Origin: Austropuccinia psidii
Lineage: Eukaryota > Basidiomycota > Pucciniomycetes > Pucciniales > Sphaerophragmiaceae
Direction: 5' to 3'
Assembly (NCBI GenBank): GCA_023105745.1
Contig: JALGQZ010000019.1
Span: forward strand, 3,410,001-3,474,000
Length of the DNA: 64,000 nucleotides
Made by a program: the position numbers and the translations under genes. The notes beneath the pieces were generated by a model. The model saw only the letters and a list, made by a program, of their open reading frames with translations. It did no database searches and had not been told where the DNA came from. Of this stretch, positions 1-11,256 are shown in pieces; positions within the stretch are counted from its first letter, which is position 1; each line of letters starts with the position of its first letter.

Positions 1-784
1 CCTCGGGTTCTGGCTCACGAGTCGTATCGTCCTCAGGTTGTTGGGACGTTGGACTCAGGCCAGTAATAGGTGGCTCTTCCGTTCGGGAGGGTTCTAGAAA
101 AGGAGTAAGAGTCAGTTAACTCGACTCAAAAGTGAAAGTGAAAATGAAATGAAACTTTGGCTGCTTACCGCGGAATAATTCCTCAGACCATCGGGTGCCA
201 CTTGGGCCTGGAGTGGGTTGCCGGGGGGTTTGCTCGCGAGGCAAACTAGGCACGTGAGATTCTTGTCGGGGGGGATTCGGGGGGTTTTGTTCTATGAGAA
301 ATGGAAAAAAGTCAGTATTATTGCGTGAAGAGAAATGAGATAAGGAGGAGAAAGAAAACTTACTTTGGCGTTTGAATCCCATCGGTGACAAGACATGGTG
401 ACGATCAGCCCAAGTTCAAATGTCCTCTCGCCATCGCCATCCTTCATCGGCCGGATAATCACTTCGCTCCGGTCGAGGAGTGAAGTGACCATCGGATGGT
501 GGCCTAGGAGGGGGAGTGGACAGGGCTGATCGTCCAGAATCGTTCCCGTTGGCCTGTTTGGGGCCCGGCGTCCATTCACGCTTGGAAATGGTTTCATCAT
601 CGTCGACCACAAAGGAGTCCTCGCGAGGGCGTCTTGGGCGGGAACTCCTCTGGCCTTGTGGTCGGAAGGGGCAGACAACAAACGAACATTTCTTGTGTGC
701 TTGTCGGCAAGCATCACAAGCGTCGTTCGTCGTCGAGGAGCGAATGCAGGGGATACCCCGCTTGGTGCATAAAGTGCACGACAT
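1..784 (-). pseudogene. Zn2Cys6-type cysteine-cluster protein, 5' exons, one nonsense codon; runs off the window
   Basis: Translation starts at the ATG at 784-782. The first 33 residues carry cysteines at 3, 6, 13, 23, 26 and 33, which is C-x2-C-x6-C-x9-C-x2-C-x6-C, the spacing of a fungal Zn(II)2Cys6 binuclear cluster. A strongly basic Arg-rich patch follows, then a Pro/Ser-rich low-complexity region. An in-frame TGA at 418-416 interrupts the reading frame, but the same frame continues open from 415 to 169. A good intron follows (GTAAGC donor at 168, CTAG acceptor ending at 94), and the frame resumes at 93 and leaves the window. I recall a very similar protein family repeated in Austropuccinia, so this may be a transposon-borne gene and not a host regulator. 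The cysteine array supports DNA binding only by analogy; no regulatory domain is visible. The TGA may be a C-to-T mutation of a CGA codon. Confidence 0.6.
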
Positions 785-1206
785 CTAAAAACAAAACAAT
801 TGAGGTTAGTAACTGCATACAAAGTAAACAATCAAGAGAAAAAATGAAGACGTACGATGAATTATAAATTTAAATCGGAAACAAAATAAGAACGCTCTAG
901 TCCGAAGGCTTTAAAAGTCTGGAAAAGAGTCGTGAAGAAAAATAAGTATTAATATCGGTATGTAATGTCGACAAAAGTTTAAAAAAGAGGTAACGCACGA
1001 GGTGGATAGAAGTGAGGTTCTGAACGGATCAGAAGAATAAACAAACAGGAAAAAGGAAGGGAAGTGGGTTTAGTGGAGTGCGAAAGACAAAAATAGAAAG
1101 GCAGGAAGATGAAGGGGAATACGCACAAGATGGACAAACGCGGGTGAGGTTGAACGAAGTGGAGCGGGTGAGAAAGAAAGTGAAGTGCGTGTCGTGTGAA
1201 GATGGT

Positions 1207-1214
1207 CTTTTATA
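1207..1214 (-). promoter_or_regulatory. TATA box upstream of the zinc-cluster gene
   Basis: On the minus strand this reads TATAAAAG in the context GGTATAAAAGACC, a near-consensus TATA element about 420 bp upstream of the ATG at 784. It lies just downstream (in gene orientation) of the palindromic block at 1225-1319, so the two may form one promoter. No transcription start can be proven. Confidence 0.5.
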
Positions 1215-1224
1215 CCATGGTGAA

Positions 1225-1319
1225 GCTGAGACGATCTCAGCAGTTGCAGCACCCGCAAAAGTCTCAGCTTCAAGGCGTGTGGGCAAAATTGAAGCTGAGT
1301 CTCAGCGAATGCTGCAACT
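1225..1319. repeat. Nested palindromes and a 10-bp inverted repeat
   Basis: Two short palindromes built on GCTGAG/CTCAGC occur at 1225-1241 (7-bp arms, 3-nt centre) and 1294-1306 (6-bp arms, 1-nt centre). Directly beside them, AGTTGCAGCA at 1242-1251 and TGCTGCAACT at 1310-1319 are exact reverse complements. The same CTGAG/CTCAG word recurs through 1360-2330. The arrangement suggests paired protein-binding sites or cruciform potential upstream of the TATA box. Confidence 0.6.
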
Positions 1320-1364
1320 GAGAAGTGAAAGGCTCGCGTGAGGCAGAAGAACAATGGGGGTCTG

Positions 1365-2069
1365 GCTGAGTATTGCAATTTATTGAATTGTCAAGCTGAG
1401 TCAAATCCCCTTTGTTTCCTTAAATTGCCACCCGATCACCCAGGAGGGTGGTCGTGAGGCCCTTATTGATTGTGCATTGTGGGTGCAATGCACAAGTGAC
1501 CGCGGCAAGATCACCAGCCTTATGGCCTGGTGATAGTCTTTGAACAAAGGGGGGGGCTGTAAGACAAGTGAATACAGCGTGATCTTGCCTCGACCCATTG
1601 CTCAGGTTTGCTTTCGGGTCATAATTGAAATGCTCAGTGGCTGAGCATTTGAATTGCACAGTAATAGAACAATTGATATAACAATATCAAATGCACCGCT
1701 GAGTATTGCAATTTATTAAATTGTGAAGCTGAGTCAAATCCCCTTTCTTTCCTTAAAGAGCCACCCGATCACCCGGGAGGGTGGTCGTGAGGCCCTTGTT
1801 GAATGTGCATGGTGGGTGGAATGCACAAGTGACCCATGCAGAAATGCACCCGGTGCATTTGGTCACAAGTGACCACGGCAATATTACCAGCCGTATGGCC
1901 TGGTAATAGTATGTGAACAAAGGGGGGGCTGTAACACAAGTGAATACAGCGTGAGCTTGCCTCAACCCATTGCTCAGGTTTGCTTTCGGGTCATAATTGA
2001 AGTGCTCAGTGGCTGAACATTTTAATGGCACAGTGATTGAACTATTGATATAAAAATATCAAATGCACC
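1365..2069. repeat. Tandem duplication of a ~333-bp unit (two copies)
   Basis: Copy 1 (1365-1697) and copy 2 (1698-2069) both start GCTGAGTATTGCAATTTATT and both end ATATCAAATGCACC. They align along their whole length with scattered substitutions. Copy 2 is longer because it holds an extra ~38-bp stretch around 1833-1873 that repeats the local CACAAGTGACC word. Open frames here are repeat-derived and do not look coding. Confidence 0.8.
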
Positions 2070-3208
2070 ATGCTGAGCCATTGCTCAGTCGTTTTTGTAT
2101 GCCCACAATCTGAGCATTTGGCACAGCCTCGGGTGACATTTCACCCAGCTGCAGCATTTCACACGCTTTGGTGAAGTGCTCCAAACTGAGCCTTCCAATG
2201 AACTATTGCAAAAATAGTTCAGTCCATGGCTTTACTGAGCACTTTCACACGGTGCTTTTGACCATTATATGCTCAGCTTGCGTGTGCAAATCGGGTGAAA
2301 CGCAATGCTGAGCATGTGGCACATGAGCTACGTATATGCAAACGATTGGAAGGTGCATGCACATTCGCTATATGCATGCAGGCTCAAGTAGTATAACACC
2401 TTCCTGATCTGTACAGCCACCACTGTAGTACGCAGTACACCTGTGTAAATGTATGCTGCGGGGCAGAGCAAAAGCTGTTCAGCAATGTAACATGAAAATC
2501 ACCTCAAGCCATTGAGTCATATATCTCAACTGCATCCCTTTGGTGCACCTTTTTGGAGAGCTCTGCCTAACAATGGCATAGACGCGGGTTTAATCCGAGT
2601 TAATGAAAGTGGGTCATAATGGGATGACTTATTATTTGGGTAATACACAAACAGTGGATTCACTCCGGTGCCATTGTCGGGGCCAACAATGACTGGCCCT
2701 GCTTGTTCATTGCGCGTGCTCATTGTCGGGCAGCCACACGCTTTCATACGCACCCCCCAACGGGTCATACACAGGCAACTTTCACACGCCTGGAAGACAT
2801 TTTACTGCCAGTGTTCCGACCGGCTAGTTTCTTGGTCGGGTGGTCAGCTTGACTGCAGACGCTCACCTGCTCGCACGTGGAAACCTGAGGCCAATCAGTG
2901 TGGATTTGCTTCAGCCTCATCCACATCAGAATAATCCCAGCCTATGATTGCTGAGGCTGGTTATGTTTGCGTGGGTATCTCCCACCACGGGTTATTTTCT
3001 TCACCTTCTCACACGCCCCGCGCAAGTTGTGGCACCTGGCTTGCAGCCAGAAATTCCCTTGGGTGGGTGGCCTCTTTCTCCGGAGTTTTGTTCACGCGTG
3101 AGGCAAAGACTGTGATCCCAATCTCTGGGGAATAGTAGCCTCCTCAAACGCAATAGGGGTGAATGTAGATGTGGATCATGCCTCATGGTCGGTGCCCCGT
3201 TTGATCAT
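2070..3208. other. No gene seen; dense short inverted words
   Basis: I find no convincing coding region on either strand. The stretch is rich in TGAGCA/TGCTCA and small palindromes such as GTGCATGCAC at 2353-2362. It may belong to the same repeat (possibly an LTR) as the upstream tandem duplication. Open frames of 60-90 codons near 2526-3186 show no recognisable domain. Confidence 0.4.
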
Positions 3209-3225
3209 GCCACACTTCCCCCCCT
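3209..3225 (-). other. Possible polypurine tract and LTR start
   Basis: The minus strand reads AGGGGGGGAAG followed by TGTGGC. This has the form of a polypurine tract abutting the TG of an LTR, and closely resembles the AGGGGGGAA-TGTGGG junction of family C at 61830-61843. If real, the sequence to its left (down to about 785) would be an LTR of a minus-strand element. No opposite LTR end or target duplication was identified, so this is tentative. Confidence 0.3.
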
Positions 3226-3275
3226 GAAGCCTAGTTGGAATCAGTCATCAAAAAACTTCACGCAAAACCAAAGTC

Positions 3276-3301
3276 ATGTTCGGTGGCATGCCACCGAACA
3301 T
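3276..3301. repeat. Perfect 26-bp palindrome (copy 1 of 2)
   Basis: All 13 base pairs are self-complementary around the core TGGCATGCCA. A homologous palindrome lies at 9179-9204, upstream of the transposase. This copy sits about 640 bp upstream of the first supported helicase exon. Confidence 0.9.
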
Positions 3302-3912
3302 ATCTCACCCGCCCACACACAAACATCCCCACAGTGAGATTGCCCTTTGAAACGGCCAACATTGCCCAGTAGGTCCCTGTGCTACAATTAACCTGGGGAA
3401 GATATATATGCATCCATGTTCTCTGTCACACCAGCAAACATGACTGCATGCCTCTGATATGCCCTCCACAATAAGTTGCTACAACCCACCCAATTTCGGA
3501 TATGCTAATGTCAACCTTGTTCCACCAAGGGTTTTGTACCTTGCTGCAGATCCAGCAGTCATATCGGTGCACCCACATTTTGGCCACCTTGCCTTGATAT
3601 ATGCCCCAAATTGGATATGAAAATTATGAGCCCAAGAGGCCCATCCCCATCAAGACCATGCACGTAACCACAGGCCATCCCCCTTTTGGCCTGTTGCTGC
3701 CACTCATATAAGTTCCCCACCTACGCTTATTCCTCTTCATTCCCTTTAGCTAACCCTTCCCGATCATATAATTTCCAACTGTCCCCAAATAATTTAACAT
3801 AGGCATCATGTCAACCCCTTCACAACCACTTTGCATTGGGATGATTAATATTTGTATTCAAATAAATAGTGATATAACCTTAAAGCCTGAGAATTCCCAC
3901 TTAGGTTCTTAG
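3302..3912. other. No gene supported; upstream region of the helicase
   Basis: No reading frame here is convincing. The sequence TTCTTAG ending at 3912 is a plausible splice acceptor, because the helicase frame is open from 3913. One or more short 5' exons of the helicase may therefore lie in this interval, but I could not identify them. Confidence 0.35.
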
Positions 3913-6240
3913 ATTATCCTATGGCACAATCAACACAACATATTCGTATATCTCCCCAATCACCAGCATGCTATTGGCTCTCTACCTGCAACCCTTTCCA
4001 AAACGTTGATACCATTCCTCGGGGCACCAAAACCTTTCATGCACTGTGGTCCTGGTGGGGCATGGATTGAAAATTGCCAATCCAATCCTACTCAAATATT
4101 ATTCGTTGAGGGAGTATTTATGACTGATGCAAATGATCCCTCCTCATCTCAGAAACCCAATCTAGCATTGATGTTCTTCACATGGTATCCAAACATTCTC
4201 TTCATAATGGAAAGCTTTCGAACACAAGATTTCAAGCTTAAAATGCCCAAAGAATATGACTGTACTACTCATTGTCAATGTCAACTCTTTACTCCGACAT
4301 TTCCCGCTTCAAACTCGACGCCTGCTTCATATCCTGCTGTTTCATCATTGATTTCCAAGCAAAAACTGATACAATTACCCAGTGGATCAGACCTCCCCAT
4401 GATGACCCTGCCCCATGCCATTATTCAAACCCCCCTCCTCCCTCATCAAAAGACCGGACTAGCGTTTCTCTGGGATCGAGAAATCCCCAATGGCCAATCA
4501 GCCCGTAACCTTTGGGCCACCTCAACCCCAGGATCCACTTTCAATGCCAGGCACATCATTACAAACAAGGTCGTTAGCTCATTTGAATCCCTTTCGACAA
4601 ATACCCCTCTTGGAGGACTGCTCGCGGATGATATGGGATTAGGTAAAACCATTCAGGCCATTGCTCTAATTGGTACCTCCAAGGAGCGGATGATTGCAAA
4701 CCCCCATCGCTCCACGCCCACCATGATCATCTGCCCCCCTCGCTTAATTACCAACTGGCAATCAGAAATATCCAAGCATGCTCAGGCTGGAGCGCTGCAT
4801 TCCAAAATCTACCATGGTCCCACTCGTCACTCATTATCCAAAGACGACATCTTAAAATATGATATCATCATCACTTCTTACAATACTATCACCCAAGAAT
4901 TTAAGCAAACCAATCCCTCTACATCAATCATTTTTCAAATCAATTGGCATTGTATAATTCTGGATGAAGCACAGTGAGTGTCTGATCTTAAATGATTCAA
5001 ATTACCTTTTATATCCAATAACCCTTGCCCCCTCTTATAGCTATATTCGCTCTCAATACACTGCCACTCACCGTGCCATTAATAGCCTCCTTTCATCCCG
5101 TCGAATATGCTTAACGGGCACACCTATTCACAACACCATTTATGACCTTTTGGGCATAATATCATTCATCACTCAACCACAGTGCGCCGATCAAGATAAC
5201 TGGTCACCATTCATCCTGAGTAGTCTTTAAAAAGGTTGCAATGATATTTTGCATTTGGCATTGCGGCATTTAAGTTTGCGCCGCACCAAAACCACACATC
5301 TCGAATCCCTCCCCACTATTAGCCATCATTATGAGCTGCTCCCACTCAACCCGACCATGCAGCAAGAATATTCCACATTATATGAAGAGTTCCTATCATC
5401 CAAAAGCAAAGGACCAGGAGAGTTTTTCAGAAATATTAATAAGCTGCGAATATGTTGTAACCATCACATCATGCTTAACACAATTGCAGAGGCGGAGTTG
5501 GAAGACCCCGAGGGCAGGAGCACTCAGGATAACTCGCCAACAATCACACGAACCATTGTGGATGTGGAAACATGCATGATGAGTAGTAAAATTGCACACC
5601 TCCTACAAAGCTTAATGAAGAACAAACAAACAAGGTGTGGTCCAACCAAATCGGTTGTTTATACCCGATGGACCCAATTTCTAGATTTGTGCGTTAATTC
5701 TAATATGCATCCATTACCAATTGACTCCATCTGACTTTTTTATATTGTAGAATTGGTATTGCTCTTGCCCATCACTCTATCCTTTCAGCACAAATTGATG
5801 GAACAAATACACCACGAGCGCAGGACAAGGCGCTTGAGAATTTCTTCAATAATCCTGAATGTGAAGTACTCATTGCATCCATTGCCGCGGCTGGAACTGG
5901 CCTCAATATAACTTGTGCTAATATAGTCTATTTAATGGTGAGTTTCCCCCCAAAATTCTCCCCTGATTTTCGGACCCTGACATCCACATTTCCAGGAGCC
6001 CAATTGGAACCCAGCCATTGAGGCTCAGGCTGTTGATTGTCTACATCGTATTGGCCAACAACGACCTGTACAGGTCATTCACTATATCACTCCTCATTCA
6101 GTTGAGGTCAACATGCGGAAGGTACCTTTCAAGCTCATCTTTCACTTGATTGTATTACTATTCTGAAATCCTTCCTTATGGGAATGCCATATTCCAATCA
6201 CCAATAGGTCCAAGAAAAGAAAAAATCATTAACTGCGTGA
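3913..6240 (+). pseudogene. SNF2-family (Rad5/Rad16-like) DNA translocase, five exons, one nonsense codon
   Basis: Exons are 3913(or 4006)-4973, 5041-5688, 5751-5937, 5996-6121 and 6208-6240, with introns of 67, 62, 58 and 86 bp. All join in frame. Exon 1 holds an LLPHQKTGLAFLWDRE Q-type segment, Walker A ADDMGLGKT and the Ia-like CPPRLITNWQSE. The DEAH box is created only by splicing, since unspliced sequence gives DEAQ. Exon 2 has LTGTPIHN and LRRTK; exons 3-4 have GTGLNITCANIVYL and EAQAVDCLHRIGQQRP. An in-frame TAA at 5228-5230 breaks the protein between motifs III and IV. The usual Arg in motif VI (DRxHRIGQ) is Cys, consistent with CGT to TGT. No RING finger is present between the lobes. 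Such proteins remodel DNA-protein complexes using ATP. Here it lies beside a transposase and is probably a transposon passenger. The 5' end is unresolved. Confidence 0.85.
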
Positions 6241-6532
6241 GCCTTACTGATATTATATAATTTGTGATTGACAAAGTTGATAACCCCTGTTGACTCTGGC
6301 ACAGGTCCACAATTATGAACACCATGAGCTGGATCGAACTTCTTCAATATTTCCTCAATGAAAATGAGCAATAGAGTTTTATTGCTAAGGGAGACGGTGA
6401 TACATTTCAATTCATATTGTCTATATTCTAACATATTTAGCAAGTTGTTGCATCCTTAAGAGATAATAATCAAATTTTATTACACCTGCACAAATAATTC
6501 ACAAAATGTTAATTTGTAACAGTGCTATACAT

Positions 6533-8606
6533 TTATATTACTAAGTTATTGCAGAGCATCACCATTCGGCCTAATAACTGGCATGTCAAGTATTTTGAGG
6601 GCGCTAGTCTGCATCTTACTACAGCCTTTGAGCCAATCTTGATCGAATACCTGAAATGATAAGCCTTCCGGAATATCACCATCATCTGTCGATCGTAATT
6701 CTGGCAATCTATCAATAGTTTTTTTACCCTTTTTTTAATGTGATTACAAAACTCTATGTCTCGAACAATTTTTAATACCAATTCATTAAATAACTGGGAG
6801 CGCCAGCGTAATCCCACTTTGCGGTAAACTTGACGGCCATTTTCCAGTACCTCCTCAGTATCTGAACATACTCGAGGGTCATTGAATTGTGATGCTAGAA
6901 TGGGAAAATTAGCCGTATCACACCATTCACGACGGCGCTCACAGGTCTGCATATAATGAAGTAGATCATCATCAGTCTTTGCTCACAATGAAGAAGAGAT
7001 ACATTAACTAACCCTTTGACGAATCTTCGCGAGCTTTTGATTCTCCTTCTTTTTAACCAAATACTCGGCATCCTTTTGAATAGACTTCCATTCTCTTTTC
7101 AAATAAGTGAAATATCGCTCGATTAAAGCCGCCACGACCCCATAGTTATTATGATCCTTGTTCCAACAGTAATGATGATACTCGGTACTGACCAGTGCAA
7201 GACGGAATGTACGGTAAAACACCATAGACATCAGCTCATTGAACGGATGTTGCCATGAGCTCTCCCAGTCCCAAGTGAACCGCTTTAGTTCTAGCTTGTG
7301 GAGCTCATTTTCGCAGTAGCTTTGGAAACCCTGAGACTGAACCTGTGTTGATGGCTCATTGAAAACATCCTTGGGGACATATCCAAGATGACCAGCCACT
7401 TGAATTGCAATTTCACGCTCTTCTCTGCTGGGTGGTGCTGGTAGTGAGGAAAAATCCTTATCCCTAACTTTGAGTAGGAACAGGCAATGTGCGTGTACTG
7501 CTGATCTCATTCAATGGACATTCTCTGGAAGTTCTGCCTTCAGCCATTTTTGTTGCTCCTTCTGGCTTGCACGTTTTGCCACATTGTGAGCTTTGCGGGC
7601 CTGGTTCCTTTGCTGTCTGACCTCGGATTGTTCAAGCATACTCTGGGCAAGGCCCAGCTGAGGATGGGTGAACTCACTATTTGATTGAGTGCCTTGCTCA
7701 TGCGCCGTGAAATTGTCCCTCCTTGATTCATCATTTGTTTCCATTTGAGTCGGAGACATGTTCTCATCCTCATCATCCACAATTCTTTCTCTTGATGAAC
7801 TGGCATGACCCGTTCTTGGTTTGGAGGCATATGGATGATGACGTCCAGTGACTTTCTCTTTATGGACCAGAGGTGAAGATGCATAAAGTTCATCCCCTGC
7901 CATGCAAATCATCAGTTAACACATCAAAACATTAATGAAGACTGGTCATCCTCACGATCTTCAATTGGCTCCTGAGATCGGACTGACTTGCCTTTAGGTG
8001 CCATATCTAACCCATGAAACAAAAATATCAAATTGTGAAAAATGTTATACTCCAAAATTCAAATGACTTACTTTGATGAAGCGTCAATCCTGGATTTCCC
8101 TCCGACAGACCGCTCCACGTTACATTTTCCAAAGGTCTTTTTTGTCGCCCGCCATCAACGCGCCTTTCATTTCCCAAATGAGCCTGAGATCCTGATGGAA
8201 TATTGAGGGTTGGCTGTTGACTTCGTCCAAAGGGATCCTGGGATGCGACTGGATTCCGACCGGGGTTAAGGAGGAACTCACGTGGAAATTTTGATTGGGG
8301 ATTAGCGTTTGATGAGATTTGAGGTGTGCCTTCCGGCCCCTCAGACACATGCATTTGTGTATTAGTGGGATTCGGGGGAATTGGAGTGACAGAAATATTT
8401 GGGATCGCCCAAGTGCTGGAAGTTGGAGCCTTCGGATTTCCCACATCAATGTTAAGACCTGATACATTCATTGAGGATGCGCTAGGGGTTGTGAGAGGAA
8501 TGTTGGGACTCAATGGTGATTGTGTTTGAACATATTCTATGCTAGATTCACTATCTGAGTCATGAACAGAACCTGAACGGGATTGATGTGACTTGGAAGA
8601 TGACAT
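6533..8606 (-). pseudogene. Transposon-associated protein of unknown function, four exons, one nonsense codon
   Basis: Starting at ATG 8606, exons are 8606-8072, 8006-7956, 7896-7013 and 6946-6533, separated by GT-AG introns of 65, 59 and 66 bp. All are in phase. The N-terminal half is Ser/Pro/Asn-rich and looks disordered. A Gln/Lys-rich basic stretch follows. The C-terminal half (7510-6533) is well-structured-looking sequence with a Trp/His/Tyr-rich segment, a long Lys/Glu helix and a CERRREWC motif. A TGA at 7513-7511 splits exon 3; CGA-to-TGA would explain it. I do not recognise the domain. Its position between the helicase and the transposase, pointing away from the transposase, suggests an accessory gene of the same element. 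A further 42-nt intron near 6650-6609 is possible but short. Confidence 0.6.
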
Positions 8607-9567
8607 AAGGGCCGAAAAAGTACAGTAATATTTTTAACTAGATAAAACACCTCAGTATTATGATAAAATAGAGTGATATGAGATGAAATCTTTTCAAATT
8701 TAGAATAGAGAAATTCTATGAATAGTTGGAACTAAGTGTTGCGTGAAAGTCCAATAAGCCTCTTTTTAGGAGAATCCTCCCTGCCTCCTCTTGAGCTCCT
8801 CCGCTTTTGTCAGAAACCACCCTGCACGGCCTACCACCATATAATGTAATATTCCCTTGATCTCAAAGGGGACCCATCATCCATAAGTAATCATATTAGG
8901 TAACATTTCCGCCTCCCCATTGTCACATTTTGTGAATTATCCAAACTGCCAATATACGCATTGAAATTCCACAGCATTGTACATCTGTAAAGGGGTATAT
9001 TCATGAAGGATTTACCCACAAAAGAGACATCACCTTTTCAAGAAAGGCGAGACAATCCAAATCACATTCCAACCGATTAAAAGCCTGCTGCACTCAAACC
9101 AAATACCAAGACTTCAGCTGCACTCCAACCCCTTATGTAATAGAGTTATATCGTTATGTCTGTAATAAGGTTTAAGCCATGTACGATGGCGTGCCAGCGT
9201 ACATGGTTTGAATGTCAATCCCCTCAAATCAATGTTGACACATCCCTATTGCAACGCCCCTCAAGGGTCAAAACCGCAGTATTGCCATGTGTAAATAAAA
9301 TAGAATATGTATGAGCATTGAGCTGCATGGCATTTTACCCCATTAAACTCCTAACCAATTCCGCCATCCAGATGAGACATGTTGCACTCTATCAGCTGCA
9401 GCGCACACACCATTACAAATGGGATAAAACTCCCAGCTGGCTCAAATCATCTCCCCCTTAATAAAGAATCACTCAATTTTTTTGCCAATTAATAACACTC
9501 CTAAACACTTTCACATCAGCCATAGATATTTATACACAAACCAGCTGTACTCCCAATTTCTGCAACA
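8607..9567. other. Intergenic region between divergent transposon genes
   Basis: No gene seen. It separates the minus-strand accessory gene from the plus-strand transposase and so should hold both promoters. It contains the second palindrome at 9174-9209 and a TATTTATAC sequence close to 9527-9535, roughly 35 bp before the transposase ATG, which could serve as a TATA element. Confidence 0.4.
9174..9209. repeat. 36-bp near-perfect palindrome (copy 2 of 2)
   Basis: Fifteen of 18 base pairs are complementary around the core TGGCGTGCCA. Its central 26 bp (9179-9204) match the palindrome at 3276-3301 except at five positions. Two of these differences (T:A to A:T) are a compensatory pair that preserves pairing. 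It lies about 360 bp upstream of the transposase ATG. Confidence 0.85.
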
Positions 9568-11256
9568 ATGACAACCCGCCGCTATTCCTCAATGCGTATA
9601 TGCATGTGTCAACACTGCTCAGCTCAAACACACTCTTCCCCTGAGGGTGATAGGCCTGGAGTTGCCTTCACACCTTTCCAATATAAACAGCACATTAAAA
9701 AGCTCAAATCAACCATTGCACCCAAATCTCTTCCAAAAATCCCTACTTCTGCATCAGGATCTGGGTGCCCACAAATTCTATTGGATCAAATCTTCCCAGC
9801 TGATTATTCACGTTTGACCCAAAGCACTTTCTCAACTCCAGCGGTTCTCAATTCAACTGCACAGAAACCATACAGCAGCAGTCAAACCCTTCCTCCACAA
9901 GACCTTGGAATGATAATATCTGCCATTCTATCATTAAGGTATAATATACCCCGCCGGGCTTCACGCATTCTCAACCCCTCCCTAAACCTGCTGATCAAGT
10001 CCAGCATCTCAAGCTCCGGTGGTCCCCCCATTCCTGCATTCCATATACCTCAAGATCTGAGTACCATATTTGAACATCTCCAATTGGAGCCAGTGATTCA
10101 AAACTATATATGTTGTCCTCAATGTTTCTCTCTTAATGGCCTTACTGAATCAGTCACAACTGACCAACCCCACTGTCAACGCCATAATGACCCAAATGAT
10201 CATGATCCCCCTTGCACACAATCATTAGGCAAATTCATCTATTCATTTGAAGCCCACACCCAAAACACCACCAACATGAAGCAAAAATTTATACCAACAA
10301 AACATTTCATTTATCAACCATTCAAAAATTGGCTTGCCAGATTTCTCCAGCGGGCTGGAATTATGGACATTCTGCATCAACATCAACAATCCCAAACTCC
10401 CGAAGATTCCCCAAAATGTGACGTCTGGGATGGATTGGTCTGGAGACGCTTCACTGGCACTAGAAATATCCATGACCCCCCATTCATGTCCATTCCTGGT
10501 GCATTGGCCTTCTCGATTTATGTGGACTGGTTTAATGCACATGGAAAGTCCACCCGGTTGGCCAGCATTGGACCTATCATGCTTATTTGTCTTAATCTCC
10601 CCCCAAGTGAAAGATTGAAGCCAGAGAATGTCTATGTTGCAGGAATCATCCCTGGTCCAAAGGAGCCAACTTCCCTTCAATTAAATTATTTATTAATGCC
10701 ACTCATCAACGAGCTCAAAGAGCTATGGCAAGGTTACCATTTTTCACCCACCTCAACAGGTCCTTCAGGATCCTTTATCCGTGTTGCCATTCTCACAGCC
10801 ATTGCGGATGTGGTTGCCATGCGCAAGCTTACTGGATTTATTTCCCATTCAGGCAACCACTTTTGTAATTTTTGCACCATTCACAAAGCTCAAATTGATG
10901 AAATTGGTCCTCAATTTCACTACACACGCTCATATCAAAATCATAAATCAACCATTGCCAAATGGCTTCGGGCAACCCCACAAGAAAGACAAGCAATTTT
11001 CTCTGAGTATGGAGTGCGATATTCAATTTTAGAAGACCTTCCGTATTGGGATGCCACCAGAATGGTTAATCTTGACATAATGCATAATTTAATACTTGGA
11101 ATTTTGAAGGATCATGCAACTTTCAAATTGTGCATTCCAGAGTCCAAATCAAAAATTTACCTCAGGTCCCTGTCACAGGGGCTCTTGGACAGAAATACAA
11201 GAGTGGCCTGGCACTCAGCAATCAGGGAACTCACTTGGAAGACTCCAAAAGGATAA

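Noticed and set aside
2526..3186. Frames of 60-90 codons on both strands upstream of the DNA transposon
   Set aside because: No domain, no splice support, and they lie in palindrome-rich repeat sequence.
5222..5248. An intron to bypass the TAA at 5228 in the helicase
   Set aside because: No suitable GT-AG pair keeps the frame; the homologous motif spacing fits continuous coding with a nonsense mutation.
10243..10680. 145-codon frame antisense to the transposase
   Set aside because: It is a shadow of the conserved plus-strand transposase frame.
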